A stretch of DNA of 64,000 nucleotides from Neofusicoccum parvum (Eukaryota; Ascomycota; Dothideomycetes; Botryosphaeriales; Botryosphaeriaceae), in contig CP087211.1 in assembly GCA_020912385.1 (NCBI GenBank), positions 2,540,704-2,604,703 of the forward strand, read 5' to 3'. Position 1 is the stretch's first letter, and the number at the start of each line of letters is the position of its first letter. Of the stretch, positions 11,289 to 21,599 are shown piece after piece. The notes below the pieces were generated by a model that was given only the letters and a program-made list of their open reading frames with translations, did not search any database and had not been told where the DNA came from. A program made the position numbers and the translations under genes.

Positions 11289-12578
11289 ATGTCGGCGGAC
11301 GAAGACGATGGGGGCGGTTACACTACCGTCGGCGCGTCGCGTCGCGCTACGCGTCGAGGGGCTCAACAAACCGACTATCGCGCCCTCCACACCGGCAAAC
11401 CAACGAGACAGCGTAGGGCTCGCGCGACCTCCGCATCCGACCTGCCTAGCGACTCGACTCTGGACGACGTGATTGGCCTGCTCAATGTTATCGTCACGCA
11501 GAACGACCGGCTTACCGAGCGCAACGAAGAGCTCGTGGAGCAGGTGGCCAGGAACGAAGACGAGATCAGGCGCCTGCGCAGCGTGCTCGAGACGTCTGAG
11601 GAAACGCAGGCCAAGATGGAAGAGCGTATAGGGAAGATGGAGAAGCAGATTGCCGCGCTGGTGGAGTCGACGCGTAGGAATCTGAGCTTACAGTCCCAGA
11701 TCAACGCCACCTATGCAAACGTGCTCCGAGGAGGACCGCCGACACCTGCGAACAGCAGTCCATCGTCTACCGCCGCTGTCCCAGTACGCGCGAACCATGC
11801 GACCGCATCTACGACTCGAACGATGCCGCCCGCGATCGAGCTCGATCTCACGAATGCCAACGTCGATAACATAAGCCCCGGGGATATCCGCGCGCGTCTG
11901 CAGACGGCGCTGGAGAGTCAGGAGGCTACAAAGGAGGTTAAGTGCTGTGGGATCACGAAGAACCCGAGCGATGTAGCTAAGGTGCGCGCTTTCTTCCGGA
12001 CGGAAGAGGACGAAGAGCTCGTCAGGTCGAACCTCGGATGGCTGGAGACAGCCTTCCGGGGAGCGAGGATTCGGGGTCGGCAATAGCACCCGGTCAAAGT
12101 AGACAACGTCAACAAGCTGGCAGTTCTGAACGATAACCGCACTACAGTGCGCGCCGATGCTGGCCAGATAATCGGCGCTGAGAACGACGTCGAAGTAGCA
12201 CAAGTCCGCTGGCTGAGCAAGCCAAGCGGCCGCCTCTATGGGTCGGCGGTGGTCTATCTTGTCAAGAAGAGCGAGGCGGACGCACTCCTCGCCAGGAGGG
12301 TGATCGATGTAGGCGGAGAGGCGGCGTATACTAACGTGTTCGAGCACCGTCCGCGGCCGAGACGCTGCTTCAAGTGCTAGAGCTACGACCACTTGCAGTT
12401 CCGCTACCGAGGGGAAGAAAGATGCGTAAAGTGCGCGGGCATTAGCCACCGAGAAGACGGCTGCTCGTCGACGACGGTAAAGTGCGCTGCTTGCGGCGGC
12501 CCGCATAGATCAGACGATAGAGGCTGCCCGGAGTACGGCAAGCTCTTACGCGAAATGCTCCGCCAGCGGAATGAGTAG
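11289..12578 (+). pseudogene. LINE-A ORF1: RNA-binding gag-like protein with CCHC knuckles
   Basis: Starts at ATG 11289 (MSADEDDGGG). A coiled coil (about residues 60-130: ERNEELVEQVARNEDEIRRL) is followed by an RRM-like region and then three Cys-rich knuckles (CFKC-stop-SYDHLQ, CVKCAGISHREDGC, CAACGGPHRSDDRGC). TAG at 12084 falls at a conserved Trp position and TAG at 12378 at a Gln/Trp position inside the first knuckle. It would coat LINE RNA in the RNP. Its natural stop (TAG 12576) overlaps the ORF2 start by 8 nt. Confidence 0.8.
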
Positions 12579-15500
12579 GCAGCTAAAAGTGATTCACGCG
12601 AACCTGGGAAAGAGCGGAACAGCGCAGTACAGCCTACTAAACGACGAAGACCTCAGAGATTTTAGCGTTATTTTTATCTCGGAGCTGAGCTGCTTTCGCG
12701 AGCCCGGCGGCGAGACCGTAGCAGTACCTGTCACTCATTTATATTGGAAGTAACTACTACCGTCGACACCGCGGCACTGTCGTTATCCCGTTCGTTCAAT
12801 ACTCTAGATCCGCAAGGACATACAAGCTAGGCAGATAGCAGTACCCTCTACCGACATCGCAGCTGCAGTCGTTACGCTACGGGACCGGATCATGTTCGTA
12901 GCAGCCGTGTACGTCGCCAGTAAGGAAAGCGTGGACGACCCGGAACTCACCAGTACGCTCGAGTACCTGCGAGCGGCGATCACACAAGTAGGAAGCCAGA
13001 CCAACGGAGCGCTAGAGCTCCTCATCTACGGTGACTTTAACAGACACGACCAGCTGTAGGGAGGCGATCAGGTATACAGCTTGCCGCGTAACGGGGAAGG
13101 CGCGCCGATAATCGACTTTATGGAGGACTTCTACCTACAAAGCCTATTACCTCGAGGCACGGTTACGTACGAGTCGGCTGGATATAGCTCCACAATCGAT
13201 CTTGTCCTGGCATCGGCCTGACTAACGGAAGAGATGAGCGATTGCGGGCCGGCCAGCACAGTATATAGGCATGATCATTTGGCCATCGAGGCCCATTTTG
13301 AGACTGACGTGCCTCGCCAGGAACTAGAAGTGCAGTATACGTTCCGTAGCGCCAACTGGGAGGCCGTTAGAAACGGGATGAGAAAGAAGCTTATCGAGGA
13401 GCTACCTCCAGATGCCTAAGATATCGAAGGCTTGACCAACTACCTCTCTGAAACAGTCTCGGCAGCCATCCAGCGCTGTATCCCCAAAGCGAGGCCGTCA
13501 CCGTACGTGAGGAAGTGGTGGACGGCGGACCTCAGTCAGCTACGGAGGTCGTTTACTTACTTTAGAAACCAAGCGAGAGGACGGCGAAGGTGGGGAGAGC
13601 CGGATACCTGGCTCGAAGCACAGGTAAGAGAAGCGGCGAAGAGACTCCACGATACGATGAGGCGTCAGAGGCGGAGGTGTTAGAAAGCCTTTCTAGCGGA
13701 GCCGACCAACATCTAGAAAGCGGCCAAGTACCTCAACGGACCGGGAAGCAGCGGCTTTGCTTATATTGCACGTCTTCAGCACCAGGATGGCTACGCGGAG
13801 TCCAGCGAGGAGATCTCGGAGACGCTGATCAGGAACTTCTTCCCGGAGCTCCCTGAAGTACGGGGGGACGCACAGGCCGAGGCGGTCTAGGATGTTGGTG
13901 AGTAGCTCGAACACGCACTAATAACAATAGAAGAAGTAAAGGAGGCCGTCTTCTGGGCTAGTCTATTCAAAGCACCGGGAGCAGACGGAATTCCGGCAGT
14001 CGTGTGGCGCGAGCTTTGGCCGGTAATTAGTAAGTATATCTTCCAGCTGTTCAACGAATCGCTACTACAAGGCCGCCTACCTAGCCGTTGGAGCATCGCG
14101 AGGATCATTCCGCTGCGTAAGGTTGGAAAGCCAGCAGAGGTGCCGTAAGGATATAGGCCAATCTCGCTGTTGGCGACGCTAGGAAAAGCGCTAGAGTCAG
14201 TGGTGGTAGAGAGGATCTCTGCTCTAGTAGAGGAGTACTTCCTCCTACCTAAGAACCACTTTGGTGGCAGAAAGCAACGGTCCACAGTGTAGGCGCTGAC
14301 AGCCCTACAGCAGCGCATCTACGACGCGTAGCGGGAAGGCAAGGTTCTCTCGCTCCTATCGTTCGACGTTAAGGGTGCCTACAACGGCGTCTCCTACGAC
14401 GTGCTCCTCCAGCGACTCAGATAAAGAAGGATCCCGGAAGTGCTAGTCAAGTGGATGGAAGCATTCTGCTCTAATAGGAGCGCCTCAGTGGTGGTAAACG
14501 GCAAGACGTCCGGGGTTATAGACCTACCGCAGGCAGGGCTTCCGCAGGGGTCGCCTCTCTCACCGATACTATTCCTTTTCTTCAACGCCGACTTGGTGCA
14601 GTCCGTAACTAACAGGAGTAGAGGAGCTATCGCGTTTATTGATGACTATAGCGCCTGGGCGACGGGATCGTCTATAAGCAAGAACGTAGTAAAGCTCCAA
14701 AGAACGGTGGTAGCTCGAGCTAAAGAGTGGGAAGCGACGAGCGGTACGACGTTCGAAGTAGGGAAGACAATGCTCATCCACTTTACGCGGAACGAGCAGA
14801 GACGGTCTGACCAGCCGATAGTAGTTAAGGGAAGAGAGGTGCACCCAAAGATAGAAGTAAAGATTCTAGGTGTTATCTTCGACCAGGAACTCCGGTTCAA
14901 GGCCCACGCCGGGAGGATCGTAAAGAGGGGTATTCAGGCAGCCCTGGCGCTAAAGCGACTATAGGGCCTCCAGCCGAGTAGCGTACGCCAGCTTTTCTCC
15001 ACCACAGTAGCCCCGGCGGTGGATTATACGGCTCCAGTGTGGGCGCCGGCTATAACTGCACCACTGCTAAAATCGCTCGAGACAGTGCAGAGAATCGCGG
15101 GTAGAGCAATCACCGGAGCATTCAGGACGGTAGCGCTGCCTATCCTCGAAGCTAAGGCAGCGATTCTACCTGTCAAGATCCGCCTCGACCAACAACTGCT
15201 TCGTTTTTGGGTTAGCTGCCACACGCTGCCGCAGAAACACCCGTTCTGGAAGCTGAAGCGTGCGATTAACCCGGCTAATAAGAGGTTCGTGTCCCCGCTG
15301 CAGCGGATAATGCTGATGGCCAGAGATATCAACGTTGAGCGCCTCGAGACCATCCACCCATTTATAAGAATGCTGTGGGCCGATAGGCCGATCGTTTAGA
15401 TTCAGTCTCTAGAAGCGGTAAAGCTCCGAGCCAGCTCTCCTCCAGAATTAGAGGTCGCCATCTTTACAGGTAGCACGCAAAGAAACGGCAAGCTTGGCAC

Positions 15501-16434
15501 CAGCGTCTTTTACGTGGATAGTAGGGGCACGACCATCGTTACTCACTCATACCCGGTCGGCAAAGCTAAGTCGGTAGACGGATTATTCGCAGAGCTCCAC
15601 GCAGTCCGCCAAGTAGTAGAGCTAATACAAGGCACGTAGTCGACTACGATGGTGGCAGAATACCCCGAAGCAGCTAAGGTAAAGCACGCGATCTACAGTA
15701 ACAGTAAGACAGCCCTCCATCTCCTCTACAAGCCTCGACAAATACCGCGCCAGGAAGTTATGAGAAGCGTTCTCCACTTGTTGGACCAGATCAGATACAA
15801 TAAGGGGCCGCCCATCGAGTTCAGATGGATACCGGCGTACAAAGAGATTATAGGGAACAAGAAGACGCAGAGCCTGGCACTACAAGCTATAGAGAGCAAC
15901 CAGGAGCCTCCTTTAAGCAGACTGCTACGGTCGTCAGCCATAGCCCGGTGCAAGGAAGTCACCTCGAGACAGTGGAGGAAAACATTCAAAGCGTCCAAGG
16001 TCGGCGAGTCAATCCGCAAGCTTAACGGCACGTTAGCGCACTTTCACACCAAGAAGCTCTATGACCAGCTAAACCATAAGCAGGCAGCAGTAATCGCACA
16101 GTTGAGAACGTCGAAAGCGAGCCTGAATGAGCCATTATACAAAATCAAGCGAGTAGATTCACCCTTGTGTGGGTGCGGAGCAGAAAAAGAAATAGTTAAG
16201 CACTTCCTGCTCGAATGTCCACGCTAGATGGATCTCCGTGCGAGATTACAGATCGACCTAGGAAGTAGGTTCGGAGATATCGCGTTCATGCTAGGCGGAT
16301 GGTCGGGCACGAGAAAGCCCGACGGTAGGTATACAGATGGGCTGCTAGAGAAGTAGCGGGCAGACATGCGCGTAGTTAAAGCAACGGCAGCATTTGCTCT
16401 AGCTACGGGAAGACTGATTATATCTAAAGACTGA
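12571..16434 (+). pseudogene. LINE-A ORF2: endonuclease, reverse transcriptase, RNase H
   Basis: One frame of 1288 codons from ATG 12571 to TGA 16432. The AP-type endonuclease N-terminus reads LKVIHANLGKSG, with the GDFN-like core LLIYGDFNRHD at about 13025. RT motifs are APGADGIP (about 13975), YRPISLL (14155), LPQGSPLSPILF (14537) and the active site AFIDDYSAW (14629). RNase H is weak (FTGSTQRNG about 15465; IYSNSKTAL about 15691), and a CCHC-like tail CGCGAEKEIVKHFLLEC closes it. About 17 in-frame stops occur: roughly 12 TAG, 4 TAA and 1 TGA, and no frameshift. The gene would prime reverse transcription at nicked DNA; it is now dead. Confidence 0.85.
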
Positions 16435-16904
16435 GAGCTTAATTCTTCTCAAAGCAAATTAATCCCTTCTCCAGCCAGCCGTCACGCCGCTACAGGGACT
16501 GATAGCACTCGGGAAGTGTTCTCGAAGGGGATGGTATGAGGGGTATAAGGAGGACAGCTCTATTTTCACATTTCCTTCGTTTTGCCCTGCGTTTTGTTTA
16601 GTGTTATCTGCTAGTGCTTTTTTCCGTCTATTTTCAAATTGTTGAATAGGAGGGAGGAATGGTTTCTTTGCATTCAGCGTGCTGGGCTTTGAATGAACCG
16701 GGACCCCAGTGTAGATTAGCGTCGATTAGCGTTACTTGTCCCTATGGTCTACTAAGGCCGACGGGGTGTATAAATCATCATCATCATCATCATCATCCAC
16801 CCCGTACGCGTCAACTCTTAGTACCTAGCACAGCATCTTTTGCGTACGCGTCCCCTTTGCGATCAGATATTTATGTAGCACTCGATAGCAGTAATCAAAG
16901 AAGA
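16435..16904. other. LINE-A 3' UTR, (ATC)n tract and flank
   Basis: T-rich 3' UTR down to an (ATC)n microsatellite at 16774-16797, bracketed by the inverted words ACGGGGTG (about 16761) and CACCCCGT (about 16798). Beyond it lies the direct repeat GTACGCGTC twice within 60 bp. No gene. Confidence 0.5.
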
Positions 16905-17754
16905 CAGCGGTGTCATTCTTTCTCGCGCCGTTCGACAGGTCCCGTTGGAGGTAGAGGCCCGCTCGTTATATAAGGCAGAGCATTGTGAGATTTCATCGAG
17001 GAAGCCCGGTCGGAGTGGGTGGAGGACGAGGCAGCAGAGACAGCGATCCCAGTAGACGAGAATGTAGAGAATGAGGATGAGGAAAAGGAGGTCGAATTCG
17101 AGTTTAAAGAGGAGGGTGAGACTGGGGAGTATTTAACAGAGCGATTTAAAAGGTCAGAAGGACCGGCCCGGGTAATTTAGCATTTATCCATCCAGATCCG
17201 TATGCGCCGTAGGTAAGGAGCGTAGCGGTAGTAAGCGGTATTTATTGTCAACCAGAATGCCTCAGGCATTTAGCTTTCTTAAATAATCGGTGAGCTATTT
17301 TAATGCCTTGCAATCCGGTTTCTACTAAGCTCAGTTGACATACCAATCCAGCTGGGTCATGCGGTGTTCGAGGGTCCCAAGTTACGGCCTCTGCCTGCGG
17401 GGGTATCGGTGTCCGAAGCTTGACATCGAGCTTAGATAGATAAATTCATTTCTTCCCGATATAGCTCCCTTACGGGTCTATGCGGGGCTGGCTATCTATA
17501 GTTGTTTTACACGAGGGGAAAACCTTTTCGCCTGGCAAAAACTCCTTCTCACTATCTGGCCAGATGGTGTAGTTGGTCGTACACCTGGTTATCTTAGGCT
17601 TGGAAAAACCTTGGGACTGTAGGTCCGAATCCTACTCTGGCCCCCGAAATGACCATTTTCCGCTTGATCTTGCCCGAGCACCGAAGAACCTGCTCTTACC
17701 TAAGCCTCGAACCACGTGCTTCTGTCGAACGGCGCGAGAAAGAGTACACCGCTG
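16905..17754. repeat. 850-bp segment bounded by about 34-bp inverted repeats
   Basis: CAGCGGTGT ... CTCGCGCCGTTCGACAG (16905-16938) recurs as its reverse complement at 17722-17754, with one short indel. The ends read CAGCGGTG/CACCGCTG. No matching direct flanks were found, so it may be an old non-autonomous DNA transposon or merely an inverted duplication. It encloses a tRNA-like sequence. Confidence 0.5.
17558..17642 (+). tRNA. tRNA-like sequence, probably degenerate or SINE-derived
   Basis: The acceptor stem pairs 7/7 (GGCCAGA with TCTGGCC); the D stem 4/4 (GTGT/ACAC) with loop AGTTGGTCGT; the T stem 5/5 (GTAGG/CCTAC) with loop TCCGAAT. These also give good internal A and B boxes. The 34 nt between the D and T arms do not form a clean anticodon arm: GGTT/AACC can pair around an enlarged loop, which would imply an intron of about 9-11 nt. 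I cannot assign an anticodon with confidence, so an intron-containing tRNA, a tRNA pseudogene and a SINE head are all possible. Confidence 0.35.
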
Positions 17755-17849
17755 GTTTTCTCATTGTTGCTACTGAGGCCTGCTATATACGTGTAATAAT
17801 CGGATTTACGGAAATACGCATAAATGGGGTAAATGAGGTGTGTGGGGAT

Positions 17850-17945
17850 AGGTGTATGGTGCGGCAAAAAGTAAAGAAAGAACGCGTGTATAAGTAAAAG
17901 CAAACAAAACACGTGATTACGGGCCAATGTGGTTGATAGATATAC
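17850..17945 (-). repeat. Repeat R1, minus-strand copy
   Basis: On the minus strand it reads TCAACCACATTGGCCCG, AATCACGTGTTTT, ACACGCG and ACCATACACCT, the same words in the same order as at 24926-27215 on the plus strand. Homology starts sharply at TCAACC. The two copies face each other across 7 kb containing the Crinkler-like gene. Confidence 0.6.
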
Positions 17946-18061
17946 ACCCTACGCACTGACCGCTTCCAGATTTAATAATATGTTCTCAAACCTTCCCGTT
18001 CCCTTCACTAGCTACCTGCCGCAGGAACATCCAAGGCATCACATGGGTCTAACCCATGACA

Positions 18062-20398
18062 TTACCTTTCTTTTGCCATCTCTTCTAATTCAGCTATCCT
18101 CCGCATCATGTCTTCATTTTTCCGCACCATGTCTTCATTTTTCCGCACCATGTCTTCCTTTTCCCGCATTATATCCCTATTCTCTCTCTCCACTCGCGTT
18201 AACTGATCCTGCAAGACCTGAGCAGGATTTTGAGATAGATCGGAGTCGTCCGTATAATACCGTTGTCTTCCTTCGCCTAGGTCTAATGTTACTCGGTGCT
18301 GCTTATCATGCGTGTACACCTCTGCAGTTAACTCGTCCAAGTCCATAGCAATTTGTAGGAAACGTAGCTGGGTGCCGACATCTAGTTTATTATATTAGTG
18401 CAAGACGTTTCGAATAGGGAGGAAAATATTACCTTCGATTTCAATCTCCTGAAGTGCGGTTTTGGCGCAGAAATTGAGAATGACATAATCATCAAGGATA
18501 TTCCATTCCTGATACTTTCCTCCAGTCTGGAATCGACGTATATGTTCGGTGATATCTGTTTTACTTCTCGATTGAAGTACTTCAATTCCCCATCTCTTGT
18601 TGAAGACATAAAAGTCAATTCTTCCCTCTTTGGTATGGGAGTATTCCGCGAGGATTGGTAGACTTTGCAGCTCGTAGTTGAGACAGCAATACAGTTCGTC
18701 TTGTAAGGCTTCCTCTGGAATACCTCGATAATTGCGCAACTGGAGAACAGATGGACTGAACCTTTCGATAGCATTTAGACAGATCTGTTGAAGTGAGGCT
18801 CTCTCTGAGTTGGTGCCTAGTTCGGGACCTGGAAAAAGACGACGATATGCGACCCTAACTCTAATTAATAAGGTATTCTTATTGCCGTGGGTTATAAAGT
18901 ATACCTTCGGTGTATTGGAGAAGCAAAAATGTAGGTGACTTCGTCACTTCTAGATCGATGCTGCTCTAGGTGGAGAAACCCCATCTTATAACAAAACGAA
19001 AATGCATCAAACTCTTGTTGTACTCGCGTATGACCATAGGGTTTCGTCACAACTTTGCGTAGGACTTTTACAACTTTTGAGAAGGTGATAGAGCTATAGA
19101 GAGGATGTCTTAGACATTCTTTTATATATTTCTCAGCCTTAAGAGTCCAGAGTCCTCTTCCACGGTTCATAAAGTCCAGGAATTGGCTGTGTTCGGCAAT
19201 ATTCTCATGGCATAATCTCGGCGACCATACTTGAGCACGTCGCGTTCTTTCGGGAAGCTGTATAATGTTACTCTTAACCGTTATAGGATTAGAGAGAAGT
19301 AGAACTTACCTGATAAGATATGAATTGGAAATATTTCAGAATCAGTCCCACCATGCCTGGATGGCCGTCGGTAACGGCGTGGAGGTACTCGGATACACCA
19401 ACCTCAAGCTGGAGTCTATTTGCAATGGCCCATTTCTGAACGGTCTCGGCTGTTTCCTCTAGCTGAAAGAGCATATGTTGACGGATAAATATCGACGGAC
19501 GTAGCTCCACGCGTTGAAGGCGATCGATAAGGAGAGCCTGGGATTCAACGTTTAGCTCATAACCGCTAGAAAAGCCAACGGAACCATAAAGACAGACCAG
19601 TACAAACTTGGACTGCTGTCCGGTGTCATAGCTTTTCAGTGTCCGAGTCCAAAATTCCTCTTCTTCATACGAATCTTGCGCTTCATCAATCAGATAGACT
19701 GCTGTAGCCTTAGGATTGTGTGGCCGGTATGTCGCATTGTGTTCTTGCCATGTTGATTTATTTTGTGTAAGGTATTGCTTATATGGAAGATCGTCCCGCA
19801 TTCTTCTATGCTTCCACTCAATGAACACCGGTTCTAGGTCCGGTTCTTCGTAAAGAATGTGACGTCCCAGCAGTCGAAGTAAAGTTGTTTTGCCCACTTC
19901 GGGCGTGGCGCGGATGACCACTACTCTAGTGTTTCGTACTAGCTCCAAGATAGAATGGACCAGGTTAGGTCTCTCGCATACATAATCGCAATTAGGACTC
20001 CATCGGTAGTTTCTATCCTCATGATCGTCCATCGTATGTCCACAGTGGATACACTTGTCGGCTGGGTAGCAAAAGGCTCCTTGCGGGCAAGGGCAGGACT
20101 GACAGGGCCAGTGCGTAAGGGTAGGATCGGAACGCTCTGGCGAAGAAAGGTTGGTAGTTGTAGGAGACTGCTTCTTTTGATCCAAGGATTGATATGTAGG
20201 AGATCGTTTTCGTGGTCTTTGCGAGGAAGGAAGGGTTCGTTTTACTCTACGAGGGTTTCTAGAAGTGATATGGCCGTCCATAGCCATAGTGTAAGAGGCC
20301 TTTATGATTGTCTTAGATAACGGCTTGCTAGAAGGACATAGCGTCGCTTTCACCTGTCTAGATGCTGTCTGGGTTTGCGAACGAGTAGTTACCGGCAT
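18062..20398 (-). CDS. Crinkler-type P-loop NTPase with PD-(D/E)XK-like nuclease domain, four exons
   Basis: Exons on the minus strand: 20398-19310, 19257-18905, 18860-18433, 18381-18062. All three introns (52, 44, 51 nt) are GT..AG; those at 19258 and 18382 have CTAAT branch sites. Spliced length is 2190 nt, 729 aa, with no stops. Order: a basic Ser/Thr-rich N-terminus (1-95); Cys/His cluster C99, C102, C104, C110, C116, C119, H121, H126; Walker A ATPEVGKTT (K170) and Walker B YLIDEAQD (D238, E239); a winged-helix-like region (about 393-480); a nuclease-like core with QDELY (E535), GRIDFY (D563) and WGIEVL (E574); and a C-terminal coiled coil built on MVRKNED repeats. This architecture matches fungal Crinkler (CRN)-like proteins, whose effector domains derive from nucleases. 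The usual nuclease Lys is not obvious. It is the only spliced gene I can support here. Confidence 0.8.
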
Positions 20399-20619
20399 TT
20401 TCTTTATTTAAGAAGTTGCTAGAAAGTTTAGTGGGAGGTGAACGTAAGACTGATCTTGTCGTCTTAATATGTTGGCGGTGTGTCTTTGTTACAAATTTCT
20501 AAGATGCAAACGTTGAAGAGAATAAAGGCGGCTTGAAGACAGCGCTTATGATTGGCATAATACTAACCTTGTTCCCATCGTCCTACATTGTCCCGTATCC
20601 CTGGGAGACTTGTCTTCCC

Positions 20620-20774
20620 TATTTCTTTATTTCTGAATTTAGTTTAACGCCCATTTTGAGTCAGTAACTATAAAAGACGGGCTGGTTGGCCGGGGCTAGC
20701 TCTGTCTATCTAAAGATTCCGCGAGGTTTCTAGAAAAATACACGGAATGGTCGGCTTCAAATGCTCGAACTAAG
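20620..20774 (-). mobile_element. 3'-end fragment of a LINE-B-type element
   Basis: AGTTTAACG, TTTTGAGTC, AAAGACGGGCTG, GCTAGCT, GTCTATCTAA and GCTCGAACTAAG occur in the same order and spacing as in the 3' UTR of the LINE at 25003-25137. A T-rich tail complement (CTTTATTTCT) lies at its left end. It is about 150 bp and heavily 5'-truncated. Confidence 0.65.
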
Positions 20775-20775
20775 A

Positions 20776-21043
20776 CCTGGCACTGCAAGCTATAGATAAT
20801 AACTAGGAGCCTCCTCTAAGCAGACTACTACGGCCGTCGGCTGTGGCTCGGTGCAAAGAAATCATCTTAAGGCTCTGGAAGAAAACACTCGAAGCGTCTA
20901 AGGTCGGCGAGTCGATTCGCAAGCTTGACCGCGCGTTGGCGCACTTTCACACCAAGAAGCTCTATGACCAACTAAACTGTAGAGAATCAGCAGCAATCGC
21001 ACAGTTAAGGACTTCGAAAGCGAGCCTGAATAAGCTGCTATAG
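20776..21043 (+). mobile_element. Fragment of a LINE-A sister copy (C-terminus of ORF2)
   Basis: Collinear with 15873-16139 of LINE A: the residues KVGESIRK, AHFHTKKLYDQLN and AAIAQLRTSKASLN are all present, with scattered substitutions. Both ends are truncated, and its left end abuts the oppositely oriented LINE-B fragment. Confidence 0.75.
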
Positions 21044-21599
21044 ACGTTGATAGTAGTGCGCGAGGCGGCAGCGGCGGCGTGGACGTGATCAGAAGCAACA
21101 TCGGTAAGTATATTGAACAGGCTGTCGCGCGTTCGCATCGCAGCAGGACGGACAACAAGAAAACTGGCTGCCTACCAAGGCTTCGCGGATAACACCACAG
21201 CAATGTCAAGATGAATTTTCAAAATCATATGTTAGATAGAAGCTGCGAAATGGTTTCTCTACGGGCGGTGGCAGCTCGTTGTCGCCGCAGGGACAGAGGT
21301 GGTCACAGAGGTGGTCACAGAGGTGGTCACAGAAATAGCCCGGATCTGGACCCAGGCCTGTCGTGATTACTTCGGTACGACACATCCCCGTCGATCCTAC
21401 CTGCGAGCGTGAGGTTTATCGCTCTCAGCACTCTCAATTCCTCTTCGCGGATGGCATAGACCGTGTAGGGTCAATGCGATAGTGGTTACTGCCCTTCTAA
21501 GAATCTCGCTGCTCCCACTAAGGCGTAGAGTAATATGCCTAAGATGTAGAATAAACCTAAAAGTGGATCAACCCTAGGAAGGCGCAGATCTGGGGGGGT
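21044..21599. other. Non-coding spacer with a 12-bp tandem repeat
   Basis: A 12-bp unit, CAGAGGTGGTCA, is repeated three times without error at 21294-21329. Otherwise there is no recognisable gene, RNA or transposon end. Confidence 0.5.

Larger units (their letters stand above)
11289..16797 (+). mobile_element. Full-length, inactivated Tad-type LINE (element A)
   Basis: It has two overlapping ORFs (gag-like with zinc knuckles; endonuclease-RT-RNase H), then a 3' UTR and a terminal (ATC)n tract at 16774-16797, which I take as its tail. It is typical of fungal Tad/I-clade non-LTR retrotransposons. Neither ORF has a frameshift; the damage in ORF2 is about 17 in-frame stop codons, mostly TAG. 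I could not identify a target-site duplication. A fragment of a sister copy lies at 20776-21043. Confidence 0.85.
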
